Shown: in pieces, positions 1 through 9,859 of the stretch
How positions within the stretch are numbered: the first letter of the stretch is position 1
How the letters are laid out: each line of letters starts with the position of its first letter
Assembly (NCBI GenBank): GCA_963555705.1
Contig: OY743179.1
Span: 18,298,692 to 18,362,691 of the forward strand
Direction of reading: 5' to 3'
Origin: Ligustrum vulgare
Lineage: Eukaryota; Streptophyta; Magnoliopsida; Lamiales; Oleaceae
DNA length: 64,000 nt
Made by a program: the position numbers and the translations under genes
Notes under the pieces: generated by a model
What the model was told of the DNA's origin: nothing
Seen by the model: the letters and a program-made list of their open reading frames with translations, nothing else
Databases searched by the model: none

Positions 1-1058
1 TATCTTCTCTTAAAGTTTCTAAATTTTTTAAACTTTCTATTTTTATATTTCATTTTATTATTTTTTCTTCTTTCAGGGTTATATCCCCATTGAGTAGGTT
101 TTTCCATATCTTCACAACATATTCTAGTTAATTTTCCTAATTTCTTTAATAATTGTCTTTGTTGACATATATATGCTAATCTTTCAAATAGAAATTTTAT
201 TCTTGATCCTAATGTTCTAGGTGTTCCAGGGTTGTCTTTGATAAATTTTTCAAATTCTATTTTAAACTATATTTCCCATGAACCTGGTAATTTATTGTAA
301 TACATGTCTATGTATACTTCTTGATTTTCATTACTATAGAATTGGACATAGTAGTATTCTTTAAATTCACAAGTGTATTCTTTGATTTTACACATATCAC
401 ATATTGTTAAATTTATTAATCTTACTCTTACATTATCCTTTTTTCTAATTGATTCTGTTTCAGCATTACTTATCCAATTTTCTCCTAAAAATTCATCTGC
501 AATGTAATCTACTAACTTTTCTATTCCTTTTCTATATGATTTTATTAGTTTTGTCTGTACATTTCTTCTTATTAATGCTTTTGTATCACTATTTATTTTT
601 TCCCACCAATTTCTAACATGTACTTCAAAAGATGCTACTAAAAAATTTATTATTCTATCAGTATTTTCCCATGTATCATCTTTATTGTATAAAAAAAATA
701 ATATCATTGAATCTGCCTAAGTTAATAAGGCTTTTTTAGTATCTATTTTACAATCCAGATCTAATTTTGTTCCTCCATGATTAATAAGTTTATCATAATT
801 ATTATTTGGTTCAAATCTGTCTTTATATTTATTCCCTCTAGGTGGTTGTCTATATCTGATTCTATCATAATATTGTCGGTGTGGTTTACTATATAAGGGT
901 GCATAACTTTCATCTGGATCTGGTAATTCTTGTTTGGAAGTTCCTATTGGAGTTGGGTTAGGTGCTCCTTCAGTATTCATTAAAATTTGGTATTCATTAA
1001 GATTTTCTATACTTAACTGGTCAAAATTTTCTATTAACAAATCTAATTCTTCATTCAT
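1..1058 (-). pseudogene. Endogenous caulimovirid coat-protein-like ORF, broken
   Basis: One reading frame runs from an ATG at 1058 to the window edge, interrupted by TAG at 717-719 and again at 267-269. The middle part has a gag/coat-like helical region with the motif HVRNWWEKI. The part after the second stop has a cysteine pair and becomes strongly basic (lysine/arginine runs) at 1-60, as caulimovirid coat proteins do just before their zinc knuckle, which would lie outside the window. The coat protein packages viral DNA; this copy cannot make a full-length product. Both stops are amber, which a single C-to-T or G-to-A change from a Gln or Trp codon can create, consistent with decay of methylated DNA (inference). 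The family call rests on motif memory. A Ty3-type gag is the alternative. Confidence 0.6.
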
Positions 1059-1188
1059 TTTTGTTTTGTTCTTCTTCAGTTTTTTCTTCAACTTTTAATT
1101 TTCCTAAAGTTTTTTTTATAAATTTTTGTAATTCTAATTCTTTTTCAAGTATTTTTGGTAATATGTTTCTCCTAAATTCATCATTCAT
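1051..1188 (-). pseudogene. Small acidic/basic ORF overlapping the coat-like ORF
   Basis: A 45-codon ORF starts at ATG 1188-1186 and ends at TGA 1053-1051. It overlaps the ATG of the coat-like ORF (1058-1056) within an ATGAATGA junction. It is rich in Lys, Glu and Leu, with charged heptad-like spacing. Short ORFs joined by overlapping start/stop codons are typical of caulimovirids, where the ORF upstream of the coat protein encodes a virion-associated protein. The role here is inferred from position only. Confidence 0.4.
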
Positions 1189-1271
1189 ACTTCATACTTC
1201 TATTATAATTTTTTCTTGTTCAAAATGCTTCTTTCCTATTCTAAGTATTTTTTTTTCTATGAGTTTTTTGT

Positions 1272-1436
1272 CTATTTCTTATCTTTGCTTTTATTATTTT
1301 CTTTGAATTCTCTAATCTCTAGTTTTAGTATATTTATATCATTTCTTACTTCTTTTAATTCATTTTTTACTTCTTGAACATCGCTTATTAATGATTTTAT
1401 TAATATTTTTAGATCTTCAATATATTGACCAATTTT
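1272..1436 (-). pseudogene. Coiled-coil ORF remnant of the same caulimovirid
   Basis: A 54-codon open stretch lies between TAG 1439-1437 and TAG 1274-1272. It has a clear heptad pattern of Ile/Leu/Val alternating with Lys/Glu/Asn. Its likely continuation (acidic/basic, ending at a TGA near 1192) is in another frame, so at least one frameshift separates them. Caulimovirid virion-associated proteins tetramerise through an N-terminal coiled coil, which makes that the best guess. A further open stretch with the peptide FDPFDKFFESVF lies upstream (about 1440-1545) in a different frame. Confidence 0.4.
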
Positions 1437-1559
1437 CTATAAATGCTCTTCTTATAATTGGAGAAAACACTTTCAAAAAATTTGTCAAACGGATCAAAGC
1501 GAGTTTTGACTTGTGAAAAACAATCCCAAACGGGCCCCCTGAATCTCTAAATCATTTCC

Positions 1560-2161
1560 TCATCGGGATAAATATTTCTATTACCTTACAGGAAACCAGC
1601 AAGGAAGAAGGCAACGATTTAGGTTGGATTGGCGCCATTAGGCTACCAGCTAAGTCCAAGTATTTACACTATTTAAGGAAGGGCTCTTAGAGAAAAAAAT
1701 CTCGAGGGGTCAAATAAGCCTGCCTTTGACTTTTGACCACTTCTATACCAAGCTGCCTGACCTTATCTTTCCCTGCTAATTTCTTGACCCAAATTGAAAA
1801 CATTATATCATCTATTCACTCGGTTGAGCCAAGTTGGATATGTCACCTCCCACCGAGCTTAATCCAGTAGAGATGAATAATATTAATTCATTGAAAAGTC
1901 AATAATATTTGGAAGGGACGAACGAAACTTGTTTAGATTTTATTTCTTTAAGACACTAGATAAAGAAAACCGTATACTTTTAATTAATAAACACTTTTTG
2001 CCTCCAACCAAATATTATTTACGAAAAATAGTTTCACTCTCCAAGTTGAGTTTTTCAGATTTCGAATAGTTAGATATATTTTAACTCCTAAAATCCTTAG
2101 ACTTATCATGTATCTATCTACATCTACACATACATTTAAAAAGGATGAATAGAGTAGAATC
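1560..2161. other. Unassigned sequence between viral remnant and MULE-like element
   Basis: No ORF or repeat structure was recognised. The left part may still be degraded viral sequence. It ends at the 8-bp target duplication of the next element. Confidence 0.4.
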
Positions 2162-2169
2162 TTTTAAAA

Positions 2170-4143
2170 GGGTGGATACATTGCCACTACAAAACTTAAT
2201 TCTTACACCATATTTTTAAGTGATTTCTTTATTAACTAAAATAGACATAAAAGAAATTACAAAAATATTCTTTTATTTTTCTCTCACTATTTTTACATAC
2301 ACCACAATCTTTCAAATAAATTCTTTTATTTTCTTCTTTATATTTAAGGTGGTTATATTGTCATCACAAAATTTATTTTTTACACCACAATTTAAAGTAT
2401 TTTCTTTATTTATAAAAATAGACATAAATAAAATTATATACATATCATTTTAATATTATCTCACTAAAAATAATTTTTATATACATCACATCTTTCAAAT
2501 ATTCTCTTATCTTCTCTATGTTTATTTTTCTAAATCATCTTGTTCTTCTTGTTATTTTATATTTTTGCTTTTCAATACCAAGTTAATTAGAATGGATGTT
2601 AATACAATAATTTCAAATGAGTTTTCAAATTATAACATCATGTGAATATTAACATAAATTAAAGTTTAGGACTTGAGGTTAGGGAAAGATTTTTATTGTT
2701 TAAGGTTCCCTATATTTTGATGTCACCCAGAATTTTAGTTATTTAATTATATTTGATTTTCAATTAAATTTTATATTCGGTTTTCAAATTCTATGGTTTT
2801 TCAATGACATATATTTGTGTGTTCATATTGCATTCTACCAATCGTGTTTTCAGTTGCATCCAATATTAAAAAAGAAATAGTGATTCTAATTTCTAATTGC
2901 ATCTAGTATTTTAAAAAAAAAAATGCGTATCAAGTATTTAAAAGCCAACCGCCTACTGTGTTTATATGAAATTGAGTATCTTATTGTTTCAATTATCCAT
3001 CAAACATCAATTAAAAAATGTGTAACATAGAAATATGAACCTAATTAATTGTAATTAAGGAAACAATAGGTGGCAATGATGAGGAAAAATGGGAGAAATA
3101 TTGAGAATTTGGGATGATGAGTAGGTTGGGCGTTTATCGGTTCGGTTCGGTTATTAAAAGAACCGAAACCGAACCGAAACTTTCGATTCAGTTCCTTCAA
3201 AGACAAGAACCGAACGGTTTCGATTTCGGTTCGATTTTCGGTTATTTTTCGATTTTTGTTTGGTTCCAATTAAAAAAATTAAATTTGATGCAAATACAAA
3301 AATAATTTAATTGTTTGCAAAAATTAAAGGTAAATATAACCAAATAAAACTTCCAATTAAAATTAAAGTCAAAATTCATGTATTACCACGAATGTGAATC
3401 TCAGAATCTTGATAGTTAAAATCTTTTTTCTACTCTAAAACCTTTCTTATTTGAAAAGGAAATCACGTCGAGGAAGCAAGAACATTTGAATCTCATTAAA
3501 AGTAAATTCAACAAAATAATAATACTATAATAGTGTATGAAATGACTTAAAGTTAAATTACTAAATCCCATAATAATAGTGTATCAAACAGACAACATTT
3601 AATACACCGTCTAAGTGTCTATACATTAAAGTGTGGTTCTACTTGAATAATATTGTGAGTTATGGATTTCTAATTAAAATACTACCAATCTAAACAACAT
3701 TTCTCAAATGGAAAAATTGTGAGTAAATTTATACTCCTCTGACCCACTGTCCACACATTAAAGCGTGAACATAAATATATTTTGCTGTATAATTCAATGA
3801 AAAATTCAAAAAAAATATATTTTTTTATCGGTTTTGATTTCGATTTTCGGTTTTGATTTTAAGAACCGATTGGTTTCGATTTTGAATTTTTTTTTTTCAA
3901 GAACCGAAATATTTCGATTTTTTCGATTCGCTTTCGGTTCGGTTTACTCGGTTCCCGTTTTTTTGTCCACCCCTAATGATGAGTACACCACAATAATATA
4001 TATATATATATATTAAGTTTTTATAGAATTAAGAGTATTATTGTAAATTTTTTGTGGTGTATTTATTGAAAATATATTTTAATTGTGGTGTGATTATAAT
4101 GTGGTGTAGTAAATAAATTTTGTGGTGGTAATATAATTACCCA
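2170..4143. mobile_element. MULE-like TIR element, non-autonomous
   Basis: The ends are inverted and similar over about 40 bp: left GGGTGGATACATTGCCACTA, right (reverse complement) GGGTAATTATATTACCACCA, both continuing to ACACCA. The element is flanked by TTTTAAAA at 2162-2169 and 4144-4151. The left terminal region is imperfectly duplicated in tandem (about 2170-2340 and 2345-2500). No transposase ORF is present. A hAT MITE is nested at 3122-3975. Because TTTTAAAA is AT-rich, the TSD is suggestive. MULEs usually make 8-11-bp duplications, which fits. A second family copy ends near 7076. Confidence 0.6.
3122..3975. mobile_element. hAT-type MITE with perfect 8-bp TSD
   Basis: It starts TAGGTTGGGCG and ends CCACCCCTA, flanked by ATGATGAG at 3114-3121 and 3976-3983. 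Subterminal regions at both ends are built from short repeats of aaccg/cggtt in inverted arrangement, and the centre is AT-rich and non-coding. An 8-bp duplication and TAGGGGTGGNC termini are hAT hallmarks. The apparent ORFs on both strands at 3045-3305 are products of the repeat. It sits inside the MULE-like element, so it is the younger of the two. Confidence 0.85.
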
Positions 4144-4151
4144 TTTTAAAA

Positions 4152-5600
4152 ACATTTTTTACCCTCATATTAATAGGAATATACCCAATACATCCTTAAC
4201 TCAATTTAATAACATTAATTTATTATTTAAAAATTTAAAGAGTTATAATATAATTAAATATTATATACTCTTTCATTTATTTATTTAGTTTTATAAATAT
4301 ATATACTATCAATATTTTACAATGGTATAATTTCATGTTATTATTCTCATATTATTATACTCTTCTTAATTTAGATTTTTTTTTTTTTTTTAACACACTC
4401 AATTGTGATCCGCTCAAGTTTCATAGTTTATATTGTATATATAATATTATGAATGAAACCCACATGAACTTTAATAAAAAAAATTTATAATTCCATTAGT
4501 ACGTAACTTATATTTAATAGGTTATATGAAAAAATATTTTTCAAATTTTAATTTACATTCACATTTCTTTTATCATTTTATTATTTGGATGCCCTTCTCA
4601 AAAATTTTCAAGTTTTGTGCTGATCCAAAATGTTACAATTTTATTAACCCTGACTTTTATTTTCATAGGTTGCATGGAAAAAATATTTTACAAATTTTAA
4701 TTCACTTACATACAATATAATTATTAATTAATACAATTACATTACATTAAACTAATATAAATTGATTTTTGAATTAATAATCATATGACATTTGTAATGT
4801 TTCATTGGCTTACATATTAAATCAGTACACAACAATGATAATCAATACTTTAAATCCTTACCTAATAACATCCTTTTTAAGTAATAACATAATTCATTAT
4901 AGTTATTTATTATCTAACAATATATAATGTTATCAATTAATATTATTATATTCAACCTCTTCTAATTATGTGATACAACATGAAAAAATTTCAACAAATA
5001 TGAGTTTGTTGACTACCTCAATGACAAGATAATTGGGCTATTTCATTGAGAAAGTGTAGAATTTGTCAGTTTTGATGAAGCAATAGATGTATCTATTGGT
5101 GGAAAACAAGTTTTCTTCTATGTATCATATTTATTCCAACAAATGATTAAGGATATTATTCATATTCAAAATGAACAATTTTCATTATGTCTATATTTTT
5201 GTAATGATCATTAATAAGGCTTAGGAATAAACAATACATAATGTAGGAACAAACCTTCCAAAACTTGTATCTTTTTATGGACAACTATATGTAATACTTT
5301 CTTGCGAATTTTCAATATAAACCATAAAAGTCTTTGTAAAAGCAGAAATAAAAAAATAAGAAAATTTTGCAAGAAGTTAACAAAAATATTATGTACAAAA
5401 GTGTGTTATTGTAATCAAAATATTACATTTCGATTTATTTTATATTTTTACATTATATACATAATTTCATACTGAAAAAAAAAAATTACTCATATATAAC
5501 TTTTTAACATTTTTAATTTTTCCTTTTAATAATATCTATTACCTCAACTACTTAAAAAAAATAATATTAATTCTTAAAAAACATTATGCATTACATTCAT
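4152..5600. other. AT-rich intergenic sequence
   Basis: This is highly AT-rich, with no supported gene. A short coding-like peptide (about 5055-5130) has no recognisable family. A Helitron-like end follows, so part of this stretch may be the interior of a decayed Helitron (inference). Confidence 0.3.
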
Positions 5601-5614
5601 CATATACATAAGAC

Positions 5615-5636
5615 GTGCAAAGCACCTGTATCTTGT
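5615..5636 (+). mobile_element. Possible Helitron 3' terminus
   Basis: The hairpin GTGCAAAGCAC (5615-5625) is followed 7 bases later by CTTGT. Plant Helitrons end with a GC-rich hairpin close to a CTRR end. Here the CTAGT-like terminus is degenerate and no 5' TC end was identified. Confidence 0.3.
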
Positions 5637-6082
5637 TTATGAGTTTCAAATCCCACCGAGTTCAAGTTTCAACTTGTGCAACTTATCATCTTACAATACC
5701 TCATTATACCAGCTATAATTCTAACCCAAAACTCCCAAATACAGTACATTGTTAACTTCCTCTTAAATATTATGTTTTAATTTGAAATTGTCATTTATTC
5801 TTTCTATTACCTTCCAACAAACACATCAGTTTGCATATCATGAATATTAGTGTGTTTTTATCAATCTAATTATTGAATATTAATAGTCAATTCTATATAT
5901 AAAATAACATTTTTCCATTTCTTTTAAAATTCCCATATGAATTTAAGGTCTTAAATGCCCCTGTAAGTAAAATTGTAAGATTCTTAACATTAATCATTAA
6001 TATTCAAATAACATTTTTTCCAGTTATAATGTCACGCGATTGATCACAAATATAAATCATCACATACTATGCACGTGTTCAT

Positions 6083-6087
<5 letters not shown>

Positions 6088-6142
<55 letters not shown>
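6088..6142. repeat. (AT)n microsatellite
   Basis: Nearly perfect AT dinucleotide run, adjacent to the second MULE-like copy. Confidence 0.95.
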
Positions 6143-6147
<5 letters not shown>

Positions 6148-7076
6148 TTTTATTTATTTATAAAAATTTACATAATAAAATTACATCAATAACCTTTTAA
6201 TTTATCTCTCATAAATCGTAATTTTTTATAAACACCACAACCTATTCTCCAATAGTACTCCTCTTCTCCACATTTATAACGAAGGACTTCACCACCAATG
6301 GAGACAGCATTTGAAGGCTGATTTTGATTCACATTCTCCAAGTAGATGAAAATCCAGCACAGATTGAAATTCTTCGATTCTCCTTCCGTACACAGATTTA
6401 ATTCTCGGATTCTCCTTCCTCATAGAAGATGAAAAATGTCATCTAGAAACGATGGTAGCGGTAGAATTAGCAACAATCGAAGCCCGCAAAATTAAGCAGA
6501 GTTCAAAAATATTCTATTATTGTTGCAAACATATTTTCAACCAAAGAATTGTATAAACTTTGTTATTGTGTTAGAGAATTATGAATTTGACGATCTTTTG
6601 CAAGTGGGATTTTCGAGAAGTTGAATTGGTTGTTCAAAAATTCTTAATTTGGAGTAGGCCGTGAGAATTGATGTGTGTGCACGCGCGCGCAATGCATTAG
6701 ATATGTAGTTGAATGTAAGAAAGACTTTTTTGATAAGCACTTATTTTTAACCAATTTTAATTTGGGGAAATGTTTACGAGAGATGCTTGATGTTTTATGA
6801 TACCTAGGTTAAATGATGCCGGTAATACAAATTGAAGGGTTTATAGTTGATTGAAGGGGCAGTTGTGGGCTGAGGAAAAAGGGAAGGATTGTGGTGTGCA
6901 AATCCTTTTTTTTTTAAAGGGAGGGGGGGGGGGGGGGGGGGTTATTTGAATTAGATATAAGGATATATCTGTAAATGTGTTGTGGTGTATTTATAAAAAT
7001 TATAATTTATTAGTGGTGGTAATATAATGTGGTGTAGTGAGTAAAATTTGTGGTGGTAATATATTTACCATTTTTC
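6143..7076. mobile_element. Second copy of the MULE-like family, left end damaged
   Basis: The right end (6955-7076) matches the right terminus of the 2.2-kb element, with repeated GTGGTGGTAATATA and GTGGTGTA words. Inverted subterminal words (caccacaa, ataaaatttacata) occur at 6150-6245. The interior (about 6250-6900) has a higher GC stretch with no recognised protein, possibly captured host sequence. The true left terminus was not found and may have been replaced by the AT microsatellite. Confidence 0.5.
6923..6941. repeat. G19 homopolymer
   Basis: Nineteen consecutive G residues, preceded by GGGA and an A/T-rich run. The exact length may be affected by sequencing error. Confidence 0.9.
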
Positions 7077-7089
7077 AAGTTAATTGTGT

Positions 7090-7194
7090 TTTAGGCTCTG
7101 TTCGGAAACACTGTAATAATTATAAATTAATTTATTTATATTTTTGAGGTAAAATATTTGGTTAAAAAATAGAGATAATATTTGTATGATTAAA
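7090..7194. mobile_element. Truncated MITE (CTCTGTTCGG family)
   Basis: It starts with a GGCTCTGTTCGGAAACA-type end. It shares the internal words gtaaaatat, attaaaaa and gagataatatttgt with the elements at 17,014-17,167 and 60,552-60,714. Its right half is missing: homology stops where the gene fragment at 7196 starts. Confidence 0.45.
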
Positions 7195-7195
7195 A

Positions 7196-7264
7196 AGTTC
7201 TTTTGATGCATTCTGTGCCAAGTCTTTGGATCACAAACTTCGAAAATTATTTGGTGTCCAAATA
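7196..7264 (+). pseudogene. 5' fragment of a paralogue of the 15.7-kb gene
   Basis: The DNA aligns without gaps over most of its length to codons 7-27 of the intact gene at 15,693. It gives SSFDAFCAKSLDHKL against SSFDVYCAESLGHKV. Similarity stops at TGTCC, close to where the second fragment (14,768) starts in gene coordinates. It has no start codon and no downstream coding sequence, so it is non-functional. Confidence 0.75.
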
Positions 7265-9160
7265 TCACCCACCCTTGTAAGGAGTGCTGAGACCCTATTT
7301 TTTAACCTACCGAATCTTTTTAATGTTCAAAGTAATAATTGAGCAAACAAGAAAAAAAATAACAATGCAAAATTTACGAACTGTCAAAATTTTTTCACTA
7401 TATAATAAATTGTTGCAATTATACAGACTTTACACTCACCAAACCTCCAAGTATTATAAAAAAAATATCAAGCTTTACCACATTTATCACTTTCTACTTC
7501 TTCATACAACTCACAAAAAATAAAATAAAATAAAATAAAAAATTCAATATGCTAGACTACAATTTTTCTCAAAAAAATCTTTAGTCGATATTTTCTACAA
7601 CAAAAGATAATAATATGCATATTTATAGAACTAAATTCATGTCATGGCTGTTCGATTCGGTTGGAGTGTTGATTCCTTCGTCAAATGCAATTCTGACATA
7701 GGGATAGAAATTTCAATTTTACTACAGTCACAATTAGGGTCACAATGAGGATCGTAATTTACCTACGTAGCGCAATCCTCTCTTTTCACACATCACATCA
7801 TCTTTTAAATTAACAACAATAACATCTCCACATTATCAAATTGTGTCGTCTACATTGTCAAATGAATTGTGCACTTAAATTAATTCTAGAAATTTACCTC
7901 ATTTCAATCATCAGGACACGTGTAGGAAATACAATAATAATTGATTGGATAATTACCATTGCCTCAGGCCTAATCCCACACGTAACATGGCAACAGTACT
8001 AGAGGTGCTTCTAATTCATTATCACAAATTCCATTAGGAGTCTAGGACACAATATCCTGTAGAAAGTCATCTGTAATTCACTTCCAGTTGAATTATATAA
8101 CGTTTTCTTCAATTACAATTTAAGTCCTTTAACTTTTGATAATCACCGACCTTGGGAGGTCTTTCTCCCCATACGAGGCTAAAAAGACCCATATGTCTAT
8201 CTTCACAAAAATAAAAAGAACAGTTTTATCCTTAAATTCTCCAGAACTCATCACAAACTTGGCTTAAATACACTTAAGTTCTCAATTTTTTCCACCCAAA
8301 TCTCCAATCCACCTCTTTGCAGATCCTAACTTCTCCCTCCCTCTCGTGATACATTTCTCTCACCATTTTTACTCTCCGTTTTGACGCAAGAATACGAAGC
8401 AGTGCACCACCGTATTAGCCCTCAATTTTTCAAGATAACCTCACTTTCTGGGAATTTACTTCTCCATTGTTTGAAGGTAGGCTGCAAGTATTATCTCCTA
8501 GTTGGATTTATGGGATTGGTTGTTTAGATGAGTTTTTTTATTTATATTTTTTTAGCCAAATTGGTCTTTTTTCCAATTGAATCTTGTTTTTGTATAACTT
8601 TTTGCCCAATTATTAATGATTTTTACTCAAGTACTTTCTTAATTATGTAATAACAAAAGAATTTCGGAGTAGAGATAAGTAAACTTACAACAAAAAAGAG
8701 ATAAATTTGTGGCCCGAAATCAATTTCTGAGAAAATGACATTTTTCAATGAAGAAAGTGGCATATTTCTTGATAAATTTTATAGCAAAGGTTTTCAAAAT
8801 TGATTGAATGGCTTTTACTGAGAGTGTAGTGTAATAGCACTTGGAGATCTTTGAGGAAAGTGGTGAAATGTTGGACTGTTGATGTTGATATTAATGTTCT
8901 TTTAAAAATATGTCAACATGCAGAATTCATAAGTCCTGCTCTCTGATGTAATTGGCACAAGATATCAATTTCATTCATATTTACATGTAATTGGATTTTA
9001 TGTCATATTCTACGGTCGAATTTCACTGACGGGAAAACGGTAAACTAGTTTAAGGTAATTAGTAATTGGGAAAATTACATGGATACCTACCTTCTAAGTT
9101 CCTATTTTAAAAATCAAGTGTAGATAAAAACTTTTGTAAAAATCAGGTGTTCAATTCAGT
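7265..9160. other. AT-rich sequence without supported gene
   Basis: No ORF was recognised. At 8150-8480 there is a CT-rich, promoter/5'-UTR-like stretch, with TTAAATAC followed by cytosine/thymine-rich sequence and a possible splice donor GAAGGTAGG. It could be an LTR or captured gene leader, but no partner LTR was found. Confidence 0.3.
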
Positions 9161-9166
9161 TTTTAA

Positions 9167-9221
<55 letters not shown>
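9167..9221. repeat. (ATA)n microsatellite
   Basis: About 18 trinucleotide units, immediately upstream of a GC-richer block. Confidence 0.95.
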
Positions 9222-9859
9222 TAGAATCATCTATTCCTCTTCTCTCTACCATTCCATCCGGCCAACCCCAGACGCCAGCAGCAACGGCGGTGGCACCACA
9301 TCCGACCTCAGGTTTTTGCTAAGTTAGATGCAAAGCTCCCCTCGCTTGTTGCAGCGCTCGGCTGCTTCTGTGCTGTGACAATATCAGCGCGATCTGGCTG
9401 CAGCACACCTTGCGTTGCGGCTGCTACTGTAGCGGCAGCGATGGCTCGCCGCTGCTCCTATTTCTAAATGTGGTGAAGGTTTTCTGGTGGCGATTAAGTT
9501 GATTGAGCAAGGGTTTGGATTTTTAATTAGGATTGAGGCATTGATTTTATTTATTTATTTATTGGATCGAAAATGTAAAAATTGTGATGGTAGTGGATTG
9601 ATGCTTCGACGGTGGTTGTGAAGTGTAGATGGTTGTGGATTGATGAAGACAGATGGAGTCTTAGGTGTGTTGTTGTTGCAGTATGTTGACAGTAATGGTT
9701 GTAGTGGATTGAGGCTTTGATGGCATCGACAACAATGGTTGGGGATTTGAGACTTCGTTATGCCGGTGCCGGCGGTGGCCGTGGTGGTGACGGGTTGACG
9801 AGTGGGCAGTTTTTGTATCATATTTTCTTGCTGTTGTGGCACCGATAGAGGGATTTGGA
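9222..9859. other. GC-richer low-complexity block leading into the array
   Basis: Sequence with repeated GGTTGTGG, GGATTGA and GGCGGTGG words on the plus strand. Open frames on the minus strand here are rich in His, Pro and Gln, look like translations of low-complexity DNA, and are not called as genes. Confidence 0.4.

Noticed and set aside
1061..1306. 81-codon plus-strand Phe/Ser-rich ORF
   Set aside because: Antisense to the lysine-rich viral ORFs on the minus strand.
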